NCBI GenBank assembly: GCA_964023205.1
Contig: OZ026851.1
Location: 8,659,637-8,723,636, forward strand
Direction of reading: 5' to 3'
Length of the DNA: 64,000 nucleotides
DNA from: Lutraria lutraria
Lineage: Eukaryota; Mollusca; Bivalvia; Venerida; Mactridae
The notes beneath the pieces were generated by a model, which was given only the letters and a program-made list of their open reading frames with translations, ran no database searches and was not told where the DNA came from. How positions within the stretch are numbered: the stretch's first letter is position 1; every line of letters begins with the position of its first letter. A program made the translations under genes and the position numbers. This document shows, piece by piece, positions 1 to 11,364 of this stretch.

Positions 1-1
1 A

Positions 2-412
2 GTCGATGTCATTTCAACTATTATGCAACATCTGATAACTGCTCTTTGTTCTAAATTGACGTCCGACGTTTACTTCCAGCAGCTAAGGCGTTATGATATG
101 ACGTCGACTTCATTGATTAATGACAGGGTTTAACGCAATATTGAGGCCACAGTAAATGATGTATTTGCAAATAATATTAAATTTTTGATCTGCGGTGGTT
201 ATGCTTACTATTGTTGCTATGGTTATAAGATTTCATGTGCTTATGAGAGTCTTTTAGTCGAAATTAATGGTACTTTTTTTCCTTTTATGTTCATTAACCT
301 TATATACGAATCTCATACAATTAATTATAACAGTAACAGCAAAGTTGTCTACAAACTTAATGATCACCCCTCGTATATAAGTTGGACTAAAAAAATCAAA
401 TGTATTTCATGA
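2..412 (+). pseudogene. Coding-like remnant with one internal stop, unidentified
   Basis: The frame starting at base 2 reads to the TGA at 410-412 with only one interruption, a TAA at 131-133. That is 136 sense codons and a single internal stop in DNA of about two-thirds A+T, where I would expect a stop roughly every 14 codons. The part after the stop is rich in Tyr, Cys, Ile and Asn, including CGGYAYYCCYGYKISCAYES. No ATG opens the frame inside the window, so it probably began further left. I recognise no transposase, reverse transcriptase, protease or capsid motif. It could be a decayed mobile-element or viral gene, an exon of a neighbouring gene, or a rare chance frame. It lies downstream of and opposite in strand to exon 3 of the minus-strand gene. 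Confidence 0.4.
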
Positions 413-548
413 CTTCACAGGATGGTGAAAATGAGTTCTTCCCATTAATTTAGATTCAATATCATTAAAAATTTAAAAAAATCATAATATTCAAGTATAT
501 CTTTACGTTATTTAATATTATGATATTAATTTTTCATAAAATCAAACA
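413..548. other. AT-rich spacer with a possible poly(A) signal for the minus-strand gene
   Basis: This very AT-rich stretch lies between the coding remnant and the stop codon of exon 3. On the minus strand an ATTAAA hexamer sits at 516-511, about 33 bases after the TAG stop. It could act as a poly(A) signal if exon 3 is the last exon. In such AT-rich DNA one hexamer is weak evidence. Confidence 0.25.
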
Positions 549-739
549 CTAAACAAACCGTAATGAGCAAACATGAGAGGCTTCGGGTACATCCACAGGT
601 GGAAGTTTGTCGGTGCCGAGGTCAACACTCGCGTAGGAATCACTCTCAAGACTAGCAACACTTGAGGTGCGACTACTGTTGTTGGATACAACTTTATTGC
701 GGGAGTTAGAGCGTCTCAAAACAGTCAGTGACCCAGTAC
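549..739 (-). CDS. Exon 3 of an unidentified Ser/Arg-rich protein gene (last exon in window)
   Basis: On the minus strand the exon begins after an acceptor reading ttattgtag at 740-742 and runs in frame to TAG at 551-549. The two bases GT at 739-738 complete the Arg codon begun by the final C of exon 2, so the phase fits. The segment encodes TGSLTVLRRSNSRNK, then a Ser-rich stretch with RTSSVASLESDSY, and ends near VPEASHVCSLRFV. RRSNSR and RTSS are basic-directed phosphorylation-type motifs; no folded domain is visible. If the stop is real, the joined product is 98 residues. A weak donor (ACG before GTTTGT near 555) would instead drop the last residues and carry the gene off the left edge. 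Base composition is clearly less AT-rich than the flanks, which supports coding. I do not recognise the family. Confidence 0.62.
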
Positions 740-1119
740 CTACAATAAACAATTCATAGTTCAATCAGTCTATCATAAGGAAAAAATGGTTTGATGTTTC
801 ATACAGTGAAGATCTTTTCCCCCTTTTTAAAAAAAAAGATGTAATTGAAGCTAAATTGAGTATGCTAATTATCAAATGCACTGCAAAAAAGATGTTTTTC
901 ATTTCTTGAGTTAGTCAATGTGTTCAAAGTTGTATCATATAATGCTATATCTTGTAGATTTGTGACTCCTTATTGTTGTCAGCTGTAATTCTTTTGTAAA
1001 TGTATGACTAATACATGGTCAATGACCATTTGTGAATAAAGGCTAACAAAACAATAGGGGAACAAATGTCCCTCTTAAGTACAAATACCCACAGAAAAAA
1101 ACCTGCTTACATGTAAAGT

Positions 1120-1296
1120 GACACCTGTGAACAAGGGCCACACATGATAAACACATAATGTGGCCTTTATTGAAAGATGGGCTTCATTTTGAGGCCATTT
1201 TGTTCTTAATAAATAATGACAAGTTTTTAAAAGAATGGCCTTTATTGACAGGGTGGCCTTTATTCAGAGTTGGCTGTTAGCACAGGTTTGAGTGTA
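1120..1296 (-). mobile_element. MITE1 copy (CAGTCAAACCTGTG family)
   Basis: The right end reads CACAGGTTTGAGTGTA at 1281-1296, matching the family terminus. The left end ACACCTGTGAACAAGGGCC is degenerate. Internally it has the family signature 'ggcctttattgacag'. No coding capacity. The start is approximate. Confidence 0.55.
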
Positions 1297-1496
1297 GAGT
1301 GTAAAAGCCCATTTTCTCCCTTCAGGAACATTATTGCATATAAAGTCATAGTGATCACATGAAAATTGCATAAGATTCTATGTGATATTAGATTCGTCTA
1401 AAATGAAGGCGCCCAATAAATGTACTAAAAGTCTAAATTAGATATGAGAATTCTTTCTAGATTGGGAATGCAATGTAAAGGTGATGAATTGAAATA

Positions 1497-1545
1497 ACAA
1501 CAACAACAGCAACAATGAAATTATTTCATTGTTGTTGTTGTTGTG
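1497..1545. repeat. Inverted repeat made of (CAA)n and (TTG)n arms
   Basis: A run of CAA repeats followed by CAATGAAAT meets its reverse complement ATTTCATTG followed by TTG repeats, with almost no loop. The result is a near-perfect hairpin of roughly 22-24 bp per arm. Confidence 0.7.
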
Positions 1546-2264
1546 TGAGCGAAATTATTACGACTTATTCTATCAACCAGTACATACAATTCAAAGCCAA
1601 ACCTTTTTATGTGTAATTACTCTATTTTGGTTTAGCAAACACTCAAGCAAACTTCAAAGCCAGGTTAATGCAATTATTATGTCTTCCGTAACAAGCAGCT
1701 GATTTACAATACTATATTTAGCTAAGATAAAACATACATTATTTTCACAAATAATTTCTGCTTACACCAGGATTCCGGGGAAAAAAACACAAATTACAAC
1801 AACCACATTTAATCAGTTCAAGAATATTTTCATCTGGATTAAACCAGTGAAGTGTCGAGTACATTTTGTATCAGTTAATTAGACAGCATTAATAAAAGGA
1901 ACTGTAAGAGTACTCACAGAAACTTGACAATTCTTGTGGGAAATCCACATGTCTCTTAAAATCTATTTCTGACAAGTTAACTTTCCAAAGTGAATTGGTA
2001 AACACCTTTTTTTCCGAAATCAATCAAAAACATTTCATACCAAATTTCAAGCCATTTTTTGTATTGAACATCATTGTGTGTGTTTGTGATTTTTTTCTGA
2101 TCCTTTCAACAGATTTCTGTGAAACCAGTAAAGAGTTCCTTCCCCTTTCCTGACAATTTTTTTAACTTTACCAACTAAATAGATCCTTAAAAATGACCTC
2201 TCCTAATCAACATCCCCTAATATTTTGAGAAGCAAATGTTTCTTACTTATAAATAATTTAATTA

Positions 2265-2433
2265 CAGTCAAACCTGGGTAAGCTGCCACCTCAGAATAAA
2301 GGCTAAACTGTGAATAAAGGCCACACTGTGAATAAAGGCCATTCTTTTATAAATATGATCATTGATTATTTAGAAAAAATGACATCAGAAGCAAGACCAC
2401 CTGTCAATAAAGGCCACATTTTGTCTTTCACAG
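2265..2433 (+). mobile_element. MITE1 copy, right terminus lost
   Basis: It starts with CAGTCAAACCTGGG after a TA at 2263-2264. It carries three internal 'gaataaaggcc'-type motifs and the 'cacctgtcaataaaggcc' block. The sequence diverges after about 2433 with no matching right end, so this copy is truncated. Confidence 0.6.
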
Positions 2434-3369
2434 GATAAAAAATCAATGAAACAATAATCCTTGAAATTGAACTTGACACTACAAGGGACCATTAATTTTG
2501 TCAATCAAAACTTCAAGACAAAATATTCAAAATATGTTGAAAAGTGGATGTGTGATGAAAGGAAGTTTATACTAGATACTCTGGCCACTATCTAATTATC
2601 CATTACAGACAGATCTTTATGTAGTGTCTGTAGATTAGCGAAAAAACATAGACATGTTAACAGTCAATGGTTGACAAAAACTGCACAATAATATGAAAGG
2701 TATACCAAATACTGTCACTCTTGTACATAGCATTTTGTGCTCATGTGCACTGAATTTTGGGTATAAAGTGTTCATCTAAGCTACTATGGTGCTAAATTAA
2801 ATAGTACACAATTAGTATAATAAATGATACAGTAAAATTAAAATACAGAAAGGTCAGATTCCTAAACAATTCACAATAACCTACAAAGTTTGATTAAGAT
2901 TGCATGAAAATACAAATGTATATATATTACACAAAACATTTTATAATAAAACTATACACATATAAATGAACGAGTGAAACTAGATACAGGGATGTTTGGT
3001 AATTTGGATAGAAAGCAAAGCATTCCTATAATACTCATAGTTAGATTGATGCACAAAATACTATATAATGTTGAAGGTTAATTTAAAGGAGGCATAACAG
3101 TTTTCCATTAGGTTTGTTTAATAAAAGTAATGATTAAAAAAAGAAACAAAAAATTTCACTCATTCTTAACGTTCAGCAATAAAAAGATATCTAAGATATC
3201 ATGTGTTTCACAATAGACTTTGGATACTAACGCACTAACAAGGAACTGCAACTGTTTTTGAGAGTAAATTGTATTTTGTACCAAAAAAGCATGGATGTAT
3301 TCAACAGAGTGTTGGCATTAAATTGGAATATTTAGTAAATGATAAATATCTCAGGGTACATGCTACCCT

Positions 3370-3620
3370 GAGCATTTCAGCGTGTATAATGCCTTTTTCA
3401 ACGATATTTCAGTTATGCATGGTGGCCAGTTCACCTAACCAGATTCCAACCAGTACAAACTTACCCTTCCACAAGGGGCCAGCAACTTCTCCGACACAAG
3501 CAGGAAAAATTAACTTTCTGTCAATTTTTCATAGAAAGGTATACGGTAACCTGGTGGAACTGAGTGGAAACCCTTATCACCAAGTTACAAGGCCAGTACA
3601 CAAACCACGGCCTACAAAAT
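3370..3620 (-). mobile_element. Old SINE relic (same family as 50645-50880 and 62340-62625)
   Basis: It shares ordered blocks with the other copies: 'tttttcaacgatatttcag', 'aaccagtacaaacttacccttccacaagg', 'ccagcaac.tctcc' and 'caccaagttacaaggccagt'. By comparison with better copies, the tRNA-like head lies at the right, so the element is in minus orientation. Diverged, with unclear ends. The 124-codon open frame through it is judged fortuitous. Confidence 0.5.
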
Positions 3621-5310
3621 TCATCACAACAGAACAACTCTAGAAAACCTTCTTTTCACTGGGGTTTGACATTGCACCACCAGTCAAGGTCACTATGTTG
3701 TCATGGTAACAATTTAGTCAGAAAATAATCCCAGAATGAGAACTAGAATAATTGAACTATCATTTACTGTAATTTCGTGAAATTCGCTTGAAAAAAATAT
3801 TTTGACGTCAAAAATTTATATACGTGTTCAGTCACCTTAACTGTGGAGGCCACCACAATACCTATTCAAGTTCTAAATATATTATACTACTGGTAGTCAA
3901 AATTTGAAGAATCACTTACTCAATGTATGAAATATAAATTATACAGAAATGCTTCTTTTGTTTCATTTTCACACTATTATGTGATGCTTGAATGACCAAA
4001 TTCAAGTGATCCATATCAAATTTGGAGTAATAAAACTAATTATACTTACTACAAATAAGTATTTCAATACAGACTGTTTCTATTTTTTGGGACAAATATA
4101 AACAAACACATGTAATAAGTACTTTAATATAATTACACTAATGCAGAATATTATGCAATATTAGTAAATATGGACTAAGTTAGTATAGTATATAAAACAA
4201 CAATAAAATACAAAATACAGGAGCAGTGCAATACAATTGCTAACAAAGATTGCCAGTTTCAGAACACCTATATCAAGGTCTTAACTTTGACCTCCACAAT
4301 CTTTGGCCTTGACCTTTATTTGTTCAATGAAAAATAATGACAATGTTAAAAATTAATCACATGAGTAGTAAACTGAGATGTAGATTTTCTTGAACAACTG
4401 AAGAGATTGTTAATTACTTGGTCTCAAAATGACAATGACCTTGACCCAATAATTTGAACTGGAAACCTTATGAAAAAATGAAATCAAAGTTTGATGATTG
4501 TATGCCTGCTAGGTTAGTGTTTGTAATTGTTAGCAGTGAATCAAATTGGTTAAGTTATAGAACAGAACAGTTTGTTTCTGTTAATAAATATAAAGCAGTG
4601 AATACAAACAATGGCATAAAATCTTTGCATGTGAAAGGGCTAGATAGGTTGGCAGATACAAAAGTATTGCACACTTCCACAATAAATGGTAAAATATCTG
4701 CTAATAAAACATATATGGTGTGAAACAAGTGGAATTAGTAAGTGCTCTAACAGTAATACCAAGCTGTGGATGATACATATAAAACAGTAAAAATATCTGG
4801 TACAGTTACCTTGATTAATTGCATCATCTGAAAATAATTTATCATACAGGACCATTATAAAAACCTGATATAAATCAAAGCATCAGAGTGATGGGTGTTT
4901 CCATAATGCGACCCAAACCAGCATATAAAAATGAAGGGCAACAGAACAGTTTTAAATAAATGGACTCTCAAACTCAGTGTTAGAAATACCAACACAAGCA
5001 GTCATGAAGTATCAAGTATCATAACCTCACAGTCTTGATAAAGACATGTAACTCCTCCTCCATTTTGGCACAGGTATGTCATTCCTGGAGCTAGTTTACT
5101 GGCATAAGATTACCCCAATCAAGCTTGTCTAATGGAACATTTTATGGAAAAGGATCACAATTTCAGGAATAATTATGGAGAACACCAGTAAGAATTTTGA
5201 TACAAAAACAACATTATCAATCAGAGGCTTTGATCTCAATCAAAAGGGCACTCCCTCCAAAAGAAAGGTCAATAAGGATGCATAATTATGCTTGTAAACG
5301 GACTGATATA
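3621..5310. other. Intron 2 sequence without recognisable genes
   Basis: AT-rich sequence with no credible coding frame. It contains a perfect TGACGTCA at 3803-3810 and a few 'accttgacc'-type words near 4280-4445 that may be fragments of pearl-like repeats. Bases 4888-4935 resemble the tail of the repeat seen at 59527-59790. An 89-codon frame at 4454-4723 shows no motif and is not accepted. Confidence 0.4.
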
Positions 5311-5418
5311 CAGTCAAACCTGTGAAGAAAGGCCGTCCTTTGGGAAATAAAAATGTGGCCTTTATTGACAGGTCATTTTGTTTTATATTACAATAACAGT
5401 TTAAAACAGGTTTCACTG
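5311..5418 (+). mobile_element. MITE1 copy, short complete form
   Basis: Both ends are present: CAGTCAAACCTGTG at 5311 and CAGGTTTCACTG ending at 5418. TA flanks both sides (5309-5310 and 5419-5420). At 108 bp it is an internally deleted version. TA duplication plus CAGT ends is the Tc1/mariner-type pattern. Confidence 0.8.
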
Positions 5419-5461
5419 TATATACAGAACTTATTGTCACTAGATGAAAATACTAAACAGA

Positions 5462-5490
5462 CGCCCCCCCCTCCCCCCCAAAAAAAAACC
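5462..5490. repeat. Homopolymer C/A tract
   Basis: Runs of C followed by a run of nine A, simple low-complexity DNA in intron 2. Confidence 0.85.
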
Positions 5491-6705
5491 CAGCAGCATC
5501 TGACATATTGATAAGTATTAAGACATCCTATGTACATTAAACAAGACTTGAGCAAACCAAACACAGATGAATATTCATATTATGGTAAAATCCAATGTAA
5601 ATAATTCTCCCTGAATCTAATTATTTGTGGTACATGACAACCAAATTGGTTCATTTATTCCAAGACTTACAGTGACATTACCAAATAATGTAAAGGTTAA
5701 GGTTTAATAATAAGCACCATAAATTTCATGAAATCTAAGTAACCGTTAAATGAAAATCTTGGAAGATAATCTCCATACTATGCTACATGCTGACACATTG
5801 ACATTCTTCAAGCAAATATTTGGCATGTTTTATAATTTCTCTCATAAAATGAAGTTTATCATGGCTTATGTTTCTCATCAATAATGCTGTTGAAATAAAA
5901 CAACAATTATGGTATTAATTGTAAAACACACAGTCACATAAAAACTACAAGAATTTCGCCCAAATCCCATATCAACTCATCCACACTGGCGCCACATGGA
6001 GTTTGGTGCTGTGAATGTGATTGTCATAGTAGAAAATCTTGAATGGCATTGACTGCCCCCCTCTGGAGTGATTTTGTTTTCAATTATGCATGGTATCATG
6101 ATTGTACTGAGGCCGAAACTGACCCCTGTACACAGACTACACAATACTCGCCTTGTTGTAATTTTCTAATCAGTATGAATGGAAACCCTCACCATAATTT
6201 CAGACAAGAACCTAACTTGACATGATTGTTGTACATAGACTTACAGTCTTCTTGTTGGAGAAGCAGTGTTATAGGAATACACAATGATATATCAACAATA
6301 CTATAGTGTATTAGGAGATTCCTTTTACCTTGTTTTGTCAACTTTTACAGTTGGAACAAGATAACAATAGTTCTGATAACACATAATACAGTGTTCTCAT
6401 AAGGAACTGGCTGCCATCCTAAAAGGTCGGTTCGAACAACTAACATGCCGATTAAAACTGGCAAAAATAATTTGTCGTCTTGGCTCCAGTGAAGACGCAA
6501 TTCATGATGCCCCTGGAACCCACTAGAAAAGCTGTTACTTTTCTATTTAAGCCTATTCAACAAGTTCCTAATGAGAACATTACATATGTTGCCAATCTTT
6601 CTATAATAATATTTAATAGCAAACTGAAACATTCAAAGAACAAATCAATAAAGATAAGGCAAAAGTGGCTGGCAGCAGAGTAAAGAAATGACAGAAGATA
6701 CTTAC

Positions 6706-6771
6706 GAGCCAGCTGTCCATTACGAGAACTTAAGTTGCTGTCATCTTTTGACTTCTCAGGTGGGTTTGCCA
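6706..6771 (-). CDS. Exon 2 of the unidentified Ser/Arg-rich protein gene
   Basis: On the minus strand a strong acceptor (pyrimidine-rich, ttttctattttcag) ends at 6772 and the exon starts at 6771. It ends at 6706 with GCTC before a perfect gtaagt donor. The exon is 66 bp, a multiple of three, with both borders in phase 1, so skipping it would keep the frame. The G left by exon 1 plus TG gives Val, followed by ANPPEKSKDDSNLSSRNGQLA; the last C joins GT of exon 3 to give Arg. The peptide is polar and looks disordered. Two good splice sites plus phase agreement with both neighbours make this a confident exon. A hAT-like insertion lies 71 bp upstream of the acceptor, at 6843. Confidence 0.78.
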
Positions 6772-6842
6772 CTGAAAATAGAAAAAAAAAATCAATTTAA
6801 ATGTTATCTTAATGCAAAACATTGCAGACACAATATAACATA

Positions 6843-7316
6843 TAGGACTGTGGTGAGTATCTGAGTACTCGGGTATTCACGAATCAAATTGAAATATCGA
6901 GTACGAATAATCCTCATTACTGAGATTCATGGTTTGTGATCTTATTTTTTAGCATAAATTGTTGTTTTTTTCCTAAAAAACCCTTTTCCCTGAATATATA
7001 TTGTCTCATCATAGACTACTTTGTTGGCCAAGAGGTCCATTTGGATCTTTAAATGTTGGGTTACAGGCTCAAACCAGAAAATGATGCTGATAACCATTAA
7101 TTGGATGGGAGTACGTAAAGATTTAAGACATAGAACTATTTATATCAATTTACTGCATTATTCCTAAAAGAAAATTAAATTTAGCTATCAGAACTGAATG
7201 TTGAAGTTTTAGATGAGTTACTTGATAACAAAAGATTCGTGATTCGATTTGTGGATCGTAAGTGTTGAATCGTGGATTGGATCGGATCGCCACGTACCTA
7301 ACGATCCACAGCCCTA
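6843..7316. mobile_element. hAT-like non-autonomous element with exact 8-bp target duplication
   Basis: The ends are TAGGACTGTGG (6843) and CCACAGCCCTA (to 7316), inverted with one mismatch. Both sides carry ATAACATA (6835-6842 and 7317-7324), an exact 8-bp duplication as made by hAT transposases. The 474-bp interior has no transposase frame. It contains GATC-rich and CGAATC words near the right end. Confidence 0.8.
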
Positions 7317-7373
7317 ATAACATATCTTATATAAAAGGTTCTTTGAAGGCGGGTGGGTTTTCACCAGATTGTA

Positions 7374-8308
7374 CAGTAAAACCTCAATTATTCAACGACA
7401 GCTTATCTATATATGCGGTATTATCCGAATAAAATCTACAGTCCTGATTCCGTATCTATATATTTCAAGTACAACGAAACCTGGTTATACAAATCTGATT
7501 TTAAGGATACCTGGTACAATCCAAATAAATTTTTTGGTCCCTAAAGTCATAAATGCTTTTATTTTCACACCTATTAATCGAAATCTACAATTCATAACAA
7601 TGGCTGATTGAGAATCAACTGGCGTGTGACATTAATCAATTAAATGTGTAACATTAATTCACATATGAAGCCTGTCAACTGTTTAATTGTTAAAATCAAT
7701 GATGCGTTAATTGTAAAGTTGATCATATTGTTTATTATGATTTTTACTAATCACTACTAATATTTCAATGTGCACGATCTCGGGTACGTATAATGAGTTA
7801 ATATACGTACCTTGTGATCTGTATGAAATGATTTGCATTTCTGTGTCATTCTAAATATGAAAACTGATCCAAACATTATAAACAAAAACCGACTAGATAA
7901 TGATGATCTATGGAAAACAATGTAACAGCCATAAAGACATTGTGTCTTCCTAACAATTAGTTGTTTTGGAAAGTGATGGCAGCAATGCCAAGTCGTTAGT
8001 AAGTGAACTGAAAATGACATATTTGGTATTGTGTTCTGTAAAATCTGTATTAACAATGTATTATTGCTTCATTGTAAACTCATATTACATTCATAAAAGG
8101 ACATTTTTTGTTATACATTTTATCATTATTATCACTGAAGGTAATGTCATGTTTGAGTGCAAGAGTTAACTCCCTTCTAATGTATGGACAGTACAGAATT
8201 TACAGTTTTCCAACCAGTACATCATACTGAAATGGATAATTCAAAACCATGGATTATCTGAATGATTTTTATGGGCCCAACAACATTTAAATAATCTGGA
8301 TTTTACTG
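7374..8308. mobile_element. Possible pogo/Tigger-like element
   Basis: The left end CAGTAAAACCTCAATTATTC follows TA. The right end, read in reverse complement, is CAGTAAAATCCAGATTATTT, so the ends match imperfectly. The right TA is not conserved. A second internal block, 'acgaaacctggttatacaaat', has the same style. No intact transposase is visible. Ends separated by 935 bp could belong to two elements. Confidence 0.4.
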
Positions 8309-9234
8309 CAGTTCAGTTATATAATCTTCAATATGGATATCCAAGGATCATTTCCTTTTTATCCTTTCAACAGTATCATAGTTTTATATACAAACCTAAT
8401 CAATTCTCAATAAAGTGATCAGTGACATTGAATGAATGTGTTACTCTTTAGAAAAAATCCGAAGGTTGTAAATTTAAGTCTATGACAGCTTTTGCTCTGT
8501 CAACTAAATTAATTGTAAAATAATACATACAAAGAACATTTACGTCCCTTAAAACAAGCCAAAAGGCTCTGAAACTGCAATAAACTGCTAAAAACTTAAT
8601 ATAAGACAATCACCCTGCCCTGATAATCGATACAAGAGTCTTTTATCTTCATATAATTAATCTTGATTGTTGGAACCTTTGAAATATAAAATCCAAACTA
8701 AGTTTCCCATATACTGTGAGATAACAAAGATCACAAACAGGATTAAATTTTCATCTTCAAGAAAGCTTTTAAATTGTGCATGTAAGCTGAACATAATCAT
8801 AAATATCAAAGAAGATGTTTTTAAAGGCCATGCTTCCTGACTACACCATTATAATTAAGTGAAGTTTTCAACTAATGAGGCTTCACAAAGGCATGCACCA
8901 TTAAAGCATCCTCATATATAATGATCAATTATGTCACAACTGGTTTAAACATGCAATAGATGGGCAAATAAGACACTGTAAGCACATGACATGATAATAA
9001 AATTGCTAGACATAAATCTCGTGATTTTAATGTCATTATAAGCGGTACAAAATTCAAATTATGGAGCCATATTTGTCTGGAAAGACTTTAAAGGATAGCA
9101 GATAAAAAATAAATGAGAAAACAAGCAAGACATTGAGACTTTCCAGGATATGATCTAGTCTACTGAATATAGATATCAGATTAATTGAATAAGAAATCAG
9201 CACTTCTGTGGCCATATTTGGAAACCAAATCAGG
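8309..9234. other. Intron 1 sequence, nothing recognised
   Basis: AT-rich, with no credible coding frame, no clear repeats and no inverted ends found by eye. Confidence 0.4.
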
Positions 9235-9385
9235 GGGTTATTTTATTTGTTTTTGTTGAACGCCGTTTTTCTTTTCAACAATTTTTCAGTTGTATTATGG
9301 CAGCCGATTCAAGTTTTCCTGGACAGTAATTCTAGCCAGTCCTCAATGTGTACACTACGGTAGTGCTATGCACTGACCTGTGTTC
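9235..9385 (-). mobile_element. SINE relic fragment
   Basis: It matches other copies in 'cttttcaacaatttttcagttgtatta', 'cagccgattcaagttttcctggacagtaattctagccagt'. The tRNA-like part is missing, so only the body survives. Confidence 0.45.
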
Positions 9386-9654
9386 TTCTCCTTGGGGCAT
9401 TATGGGTATTTGCAGGAACTACTTACAAGATGGAAGTTGGACATTGAATAATTAGTGTTATTGACAAAAACACAAGAATAAAACTGGTAGAACATATTCA
9501 TTCTACATAACTAAACACATTTTGTTAATAACATACAGCCGATATGGTTGTTTTGACATTTTTTATCCTTCCGCATAACTATATTTTAGCGTATGTATAA
9601 CTATCTAAATGTGGATAGTAATCAGTTCTATGTATAGAGGTTAGACAAACATAG

Positions 9655-9662
9655 TGACGTCA
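9655..9662. promoter_or_regulatory. Perfect CRE-like octamer TGACGTCA
   Basis: The octamer sits inside a near-palindrome, CATAGTGACGTCACACTATG. It matches the CREB/ATF consensus, but there is no nearby gene start to give it a role. Confidence 0.3.
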
Positions 9663-10390
9663 CACTATGTATAGAACGGCCAGTCCTAACTTCACACGTG
9701 GAGAAAAATAGCAACTGTGAATCGAACCACGATTGCCAAATAAGGGGATGAAAGGAATATACATCAACATGATAATTAAGACCAATCTATTTGGCAACAG
9801 TGGTAACAACTTTTTAGGTTTTAAAATAATACATTGAAAGCATTCTGTTAACTTAACTGTAATAAAATCCATTATCAAGGCATTTAAAACTAATTCAGGC
9901 AGATTTATCTTAAATTCAGATTCAATCTATTTTTTATGAATCTATATCAGTTTTAAGATCTTAGAATTTGACATCTTGATGGATTTAAACTGTGAATTTC
10001 AGAAATTTTACATAATGTGTACTGAAATATGTCTTAATTTCTGTCTAAATGCATCCCAAAAATCAGTAGTTTCCAATTTTAGAAATCTCATTTGTTTTAC
10101 TAAAAGCCACCTACTCATTAAGACCAAGCACTATGGTTTGTTAATCAATTTATTTTAATTACAATATCACCATGGTATGCTGATTGTTTTTTTTTCATTC
10201 AAATTATTTCTCAGAAAACCAATTGAAATGTGTTTTTATTATTGGCTCACACTTTTGAAGGCATACTGAATTTTTGACTTGAGAAATCTAGAACAAAATT
10301 AAAACTTAAAGGAATAACCAAAGTTCTTCTACATTAAGGTCAATTTGCAATCAATTACCTAAGCTTTGTAAAAACATTCCCATAAAACTA

Positions 10391-10496
10391 CAGTACAACC
10401 TCTCCAGAGTGGCCCTCACTTGAGCAACAACCTCTCAACAACAACATAATTTTACTACTCCTAAAGGGTATGTGTTGCTTTGGAGAGGTTGCAATG
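10391..10496 (+). mobile_element. MITE2 copy, short complete form
   Basis: It starts CAGTACAACCTCTCCAGAG after TA (10389-10390) and ends GGAGAGGTTGCAATG before TA (10497-10498). At 106 bp it keeps little more than the two ends. Confidence 0.8.
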
Positions 10497-10502
10497 TAGG
10501 TA

Positions 10503-10770
10503 TTAAAGCCCCATGAGCTTTTTGCAATAAAATATATATGTAAAAAACAAACATTTGCTGATATTATCCCAAGATAATTATTACCGACGAAACAAGCCCT
10601 ATTTCTTCTATAAACACTCATTTCGCTGTGTATTTTGTTTTGGTGAACTTGAAATATATAAAGCGTGTGACGTCACTTAATGCCGTGTGCATAATAATTA
10701 TGACTGCGGAAAACACAGCTGTTCTATAAATAGTATTTTATTAATGATATTGAAAAAAATACGATAGTGG
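10503..10770 (+). repeat. Dispersed repeat carrying CRE and TATA-like motifs, copy 1
   Basis: This stretch is clearly homologous to 16490-16755. Shared blocks include 'gctgatattatcccaagataattatta', 'aacactcattt' and 'tgatattgaaaaaaa'. Both copies keep TGACGTCA (10668-10675 here) and TATAAATAG (10725-10733) in the same order about 55 bp apart. No open frame follows. Terminal features are not clear. Confidence 0.65.
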
Positions 10771-10905
10771 TTTTGGAAACATTTTTTCTTGCTATAAAGT
10801 ATGCACGGGAGGAAAACACACCGAATTCCTCTGTTATAGAATAAACAGAAACTGTTAGGACCGATAAATGTATATGCTTATGGGACTTTAAGCATTCAAG
10901 ACATA

Positions 10906-11076
10906 CAGTCAAATATATGTTAGCTGCCACTTCTGAATAACTTAAGAATAGAGGCCATTCTTTTAAAAAATGTCAATGAGTATTTGGAACAAATGACCTC
11001 CTAACAAGGGCCATCTGTCAATAAAGGTTGCACTATCTTTCCAAAGAGTGGCCTTTGTTCACCGGTGATTTCGTAT
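10906..11076 (+). mobile_element. MITE1 copy
   Basis: The left end CAGTCAAATATATG follows TA. Internal 'gaatagaggccattctttt' and 'ccatctgtcaataaagg' blocks fit the family. The right end TTCACCGGTGATTTCG is degenerate. Confidence 0.6.
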
Positions 11077-11364
11077 AACAAAGTACCGCAACAAGAACAT
11101 GAACATGCACAAAATTTGGGTAATTCCTTATCCCTGCCTCTATACTCCCACTGAAAAGCCCACATAAATTGTTATCTCAAAACCATTAACATGTCAAATT
11201 ATTGATTCATTATGATTTAAATCAAAATCAGTCAGATTTTTCATCATCAATCTGTCATCTTGGGAAAGCCATTATTTTTTATATCTACAAGAAAACATTT
11301 GTCATGAATAAAATGGTTTGGAGGTTAGGAACAAAAATACAGCAAATCAGCCAGTTTGAGAGAG

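Noticed and set aside
3269..3643. 124-codon plus-strand open frame
   Set aside because: It runs through a SINE relic, has no ATG-based coding context or domain, and the same DNA occurs as diverged non-coding copies elsewhere.
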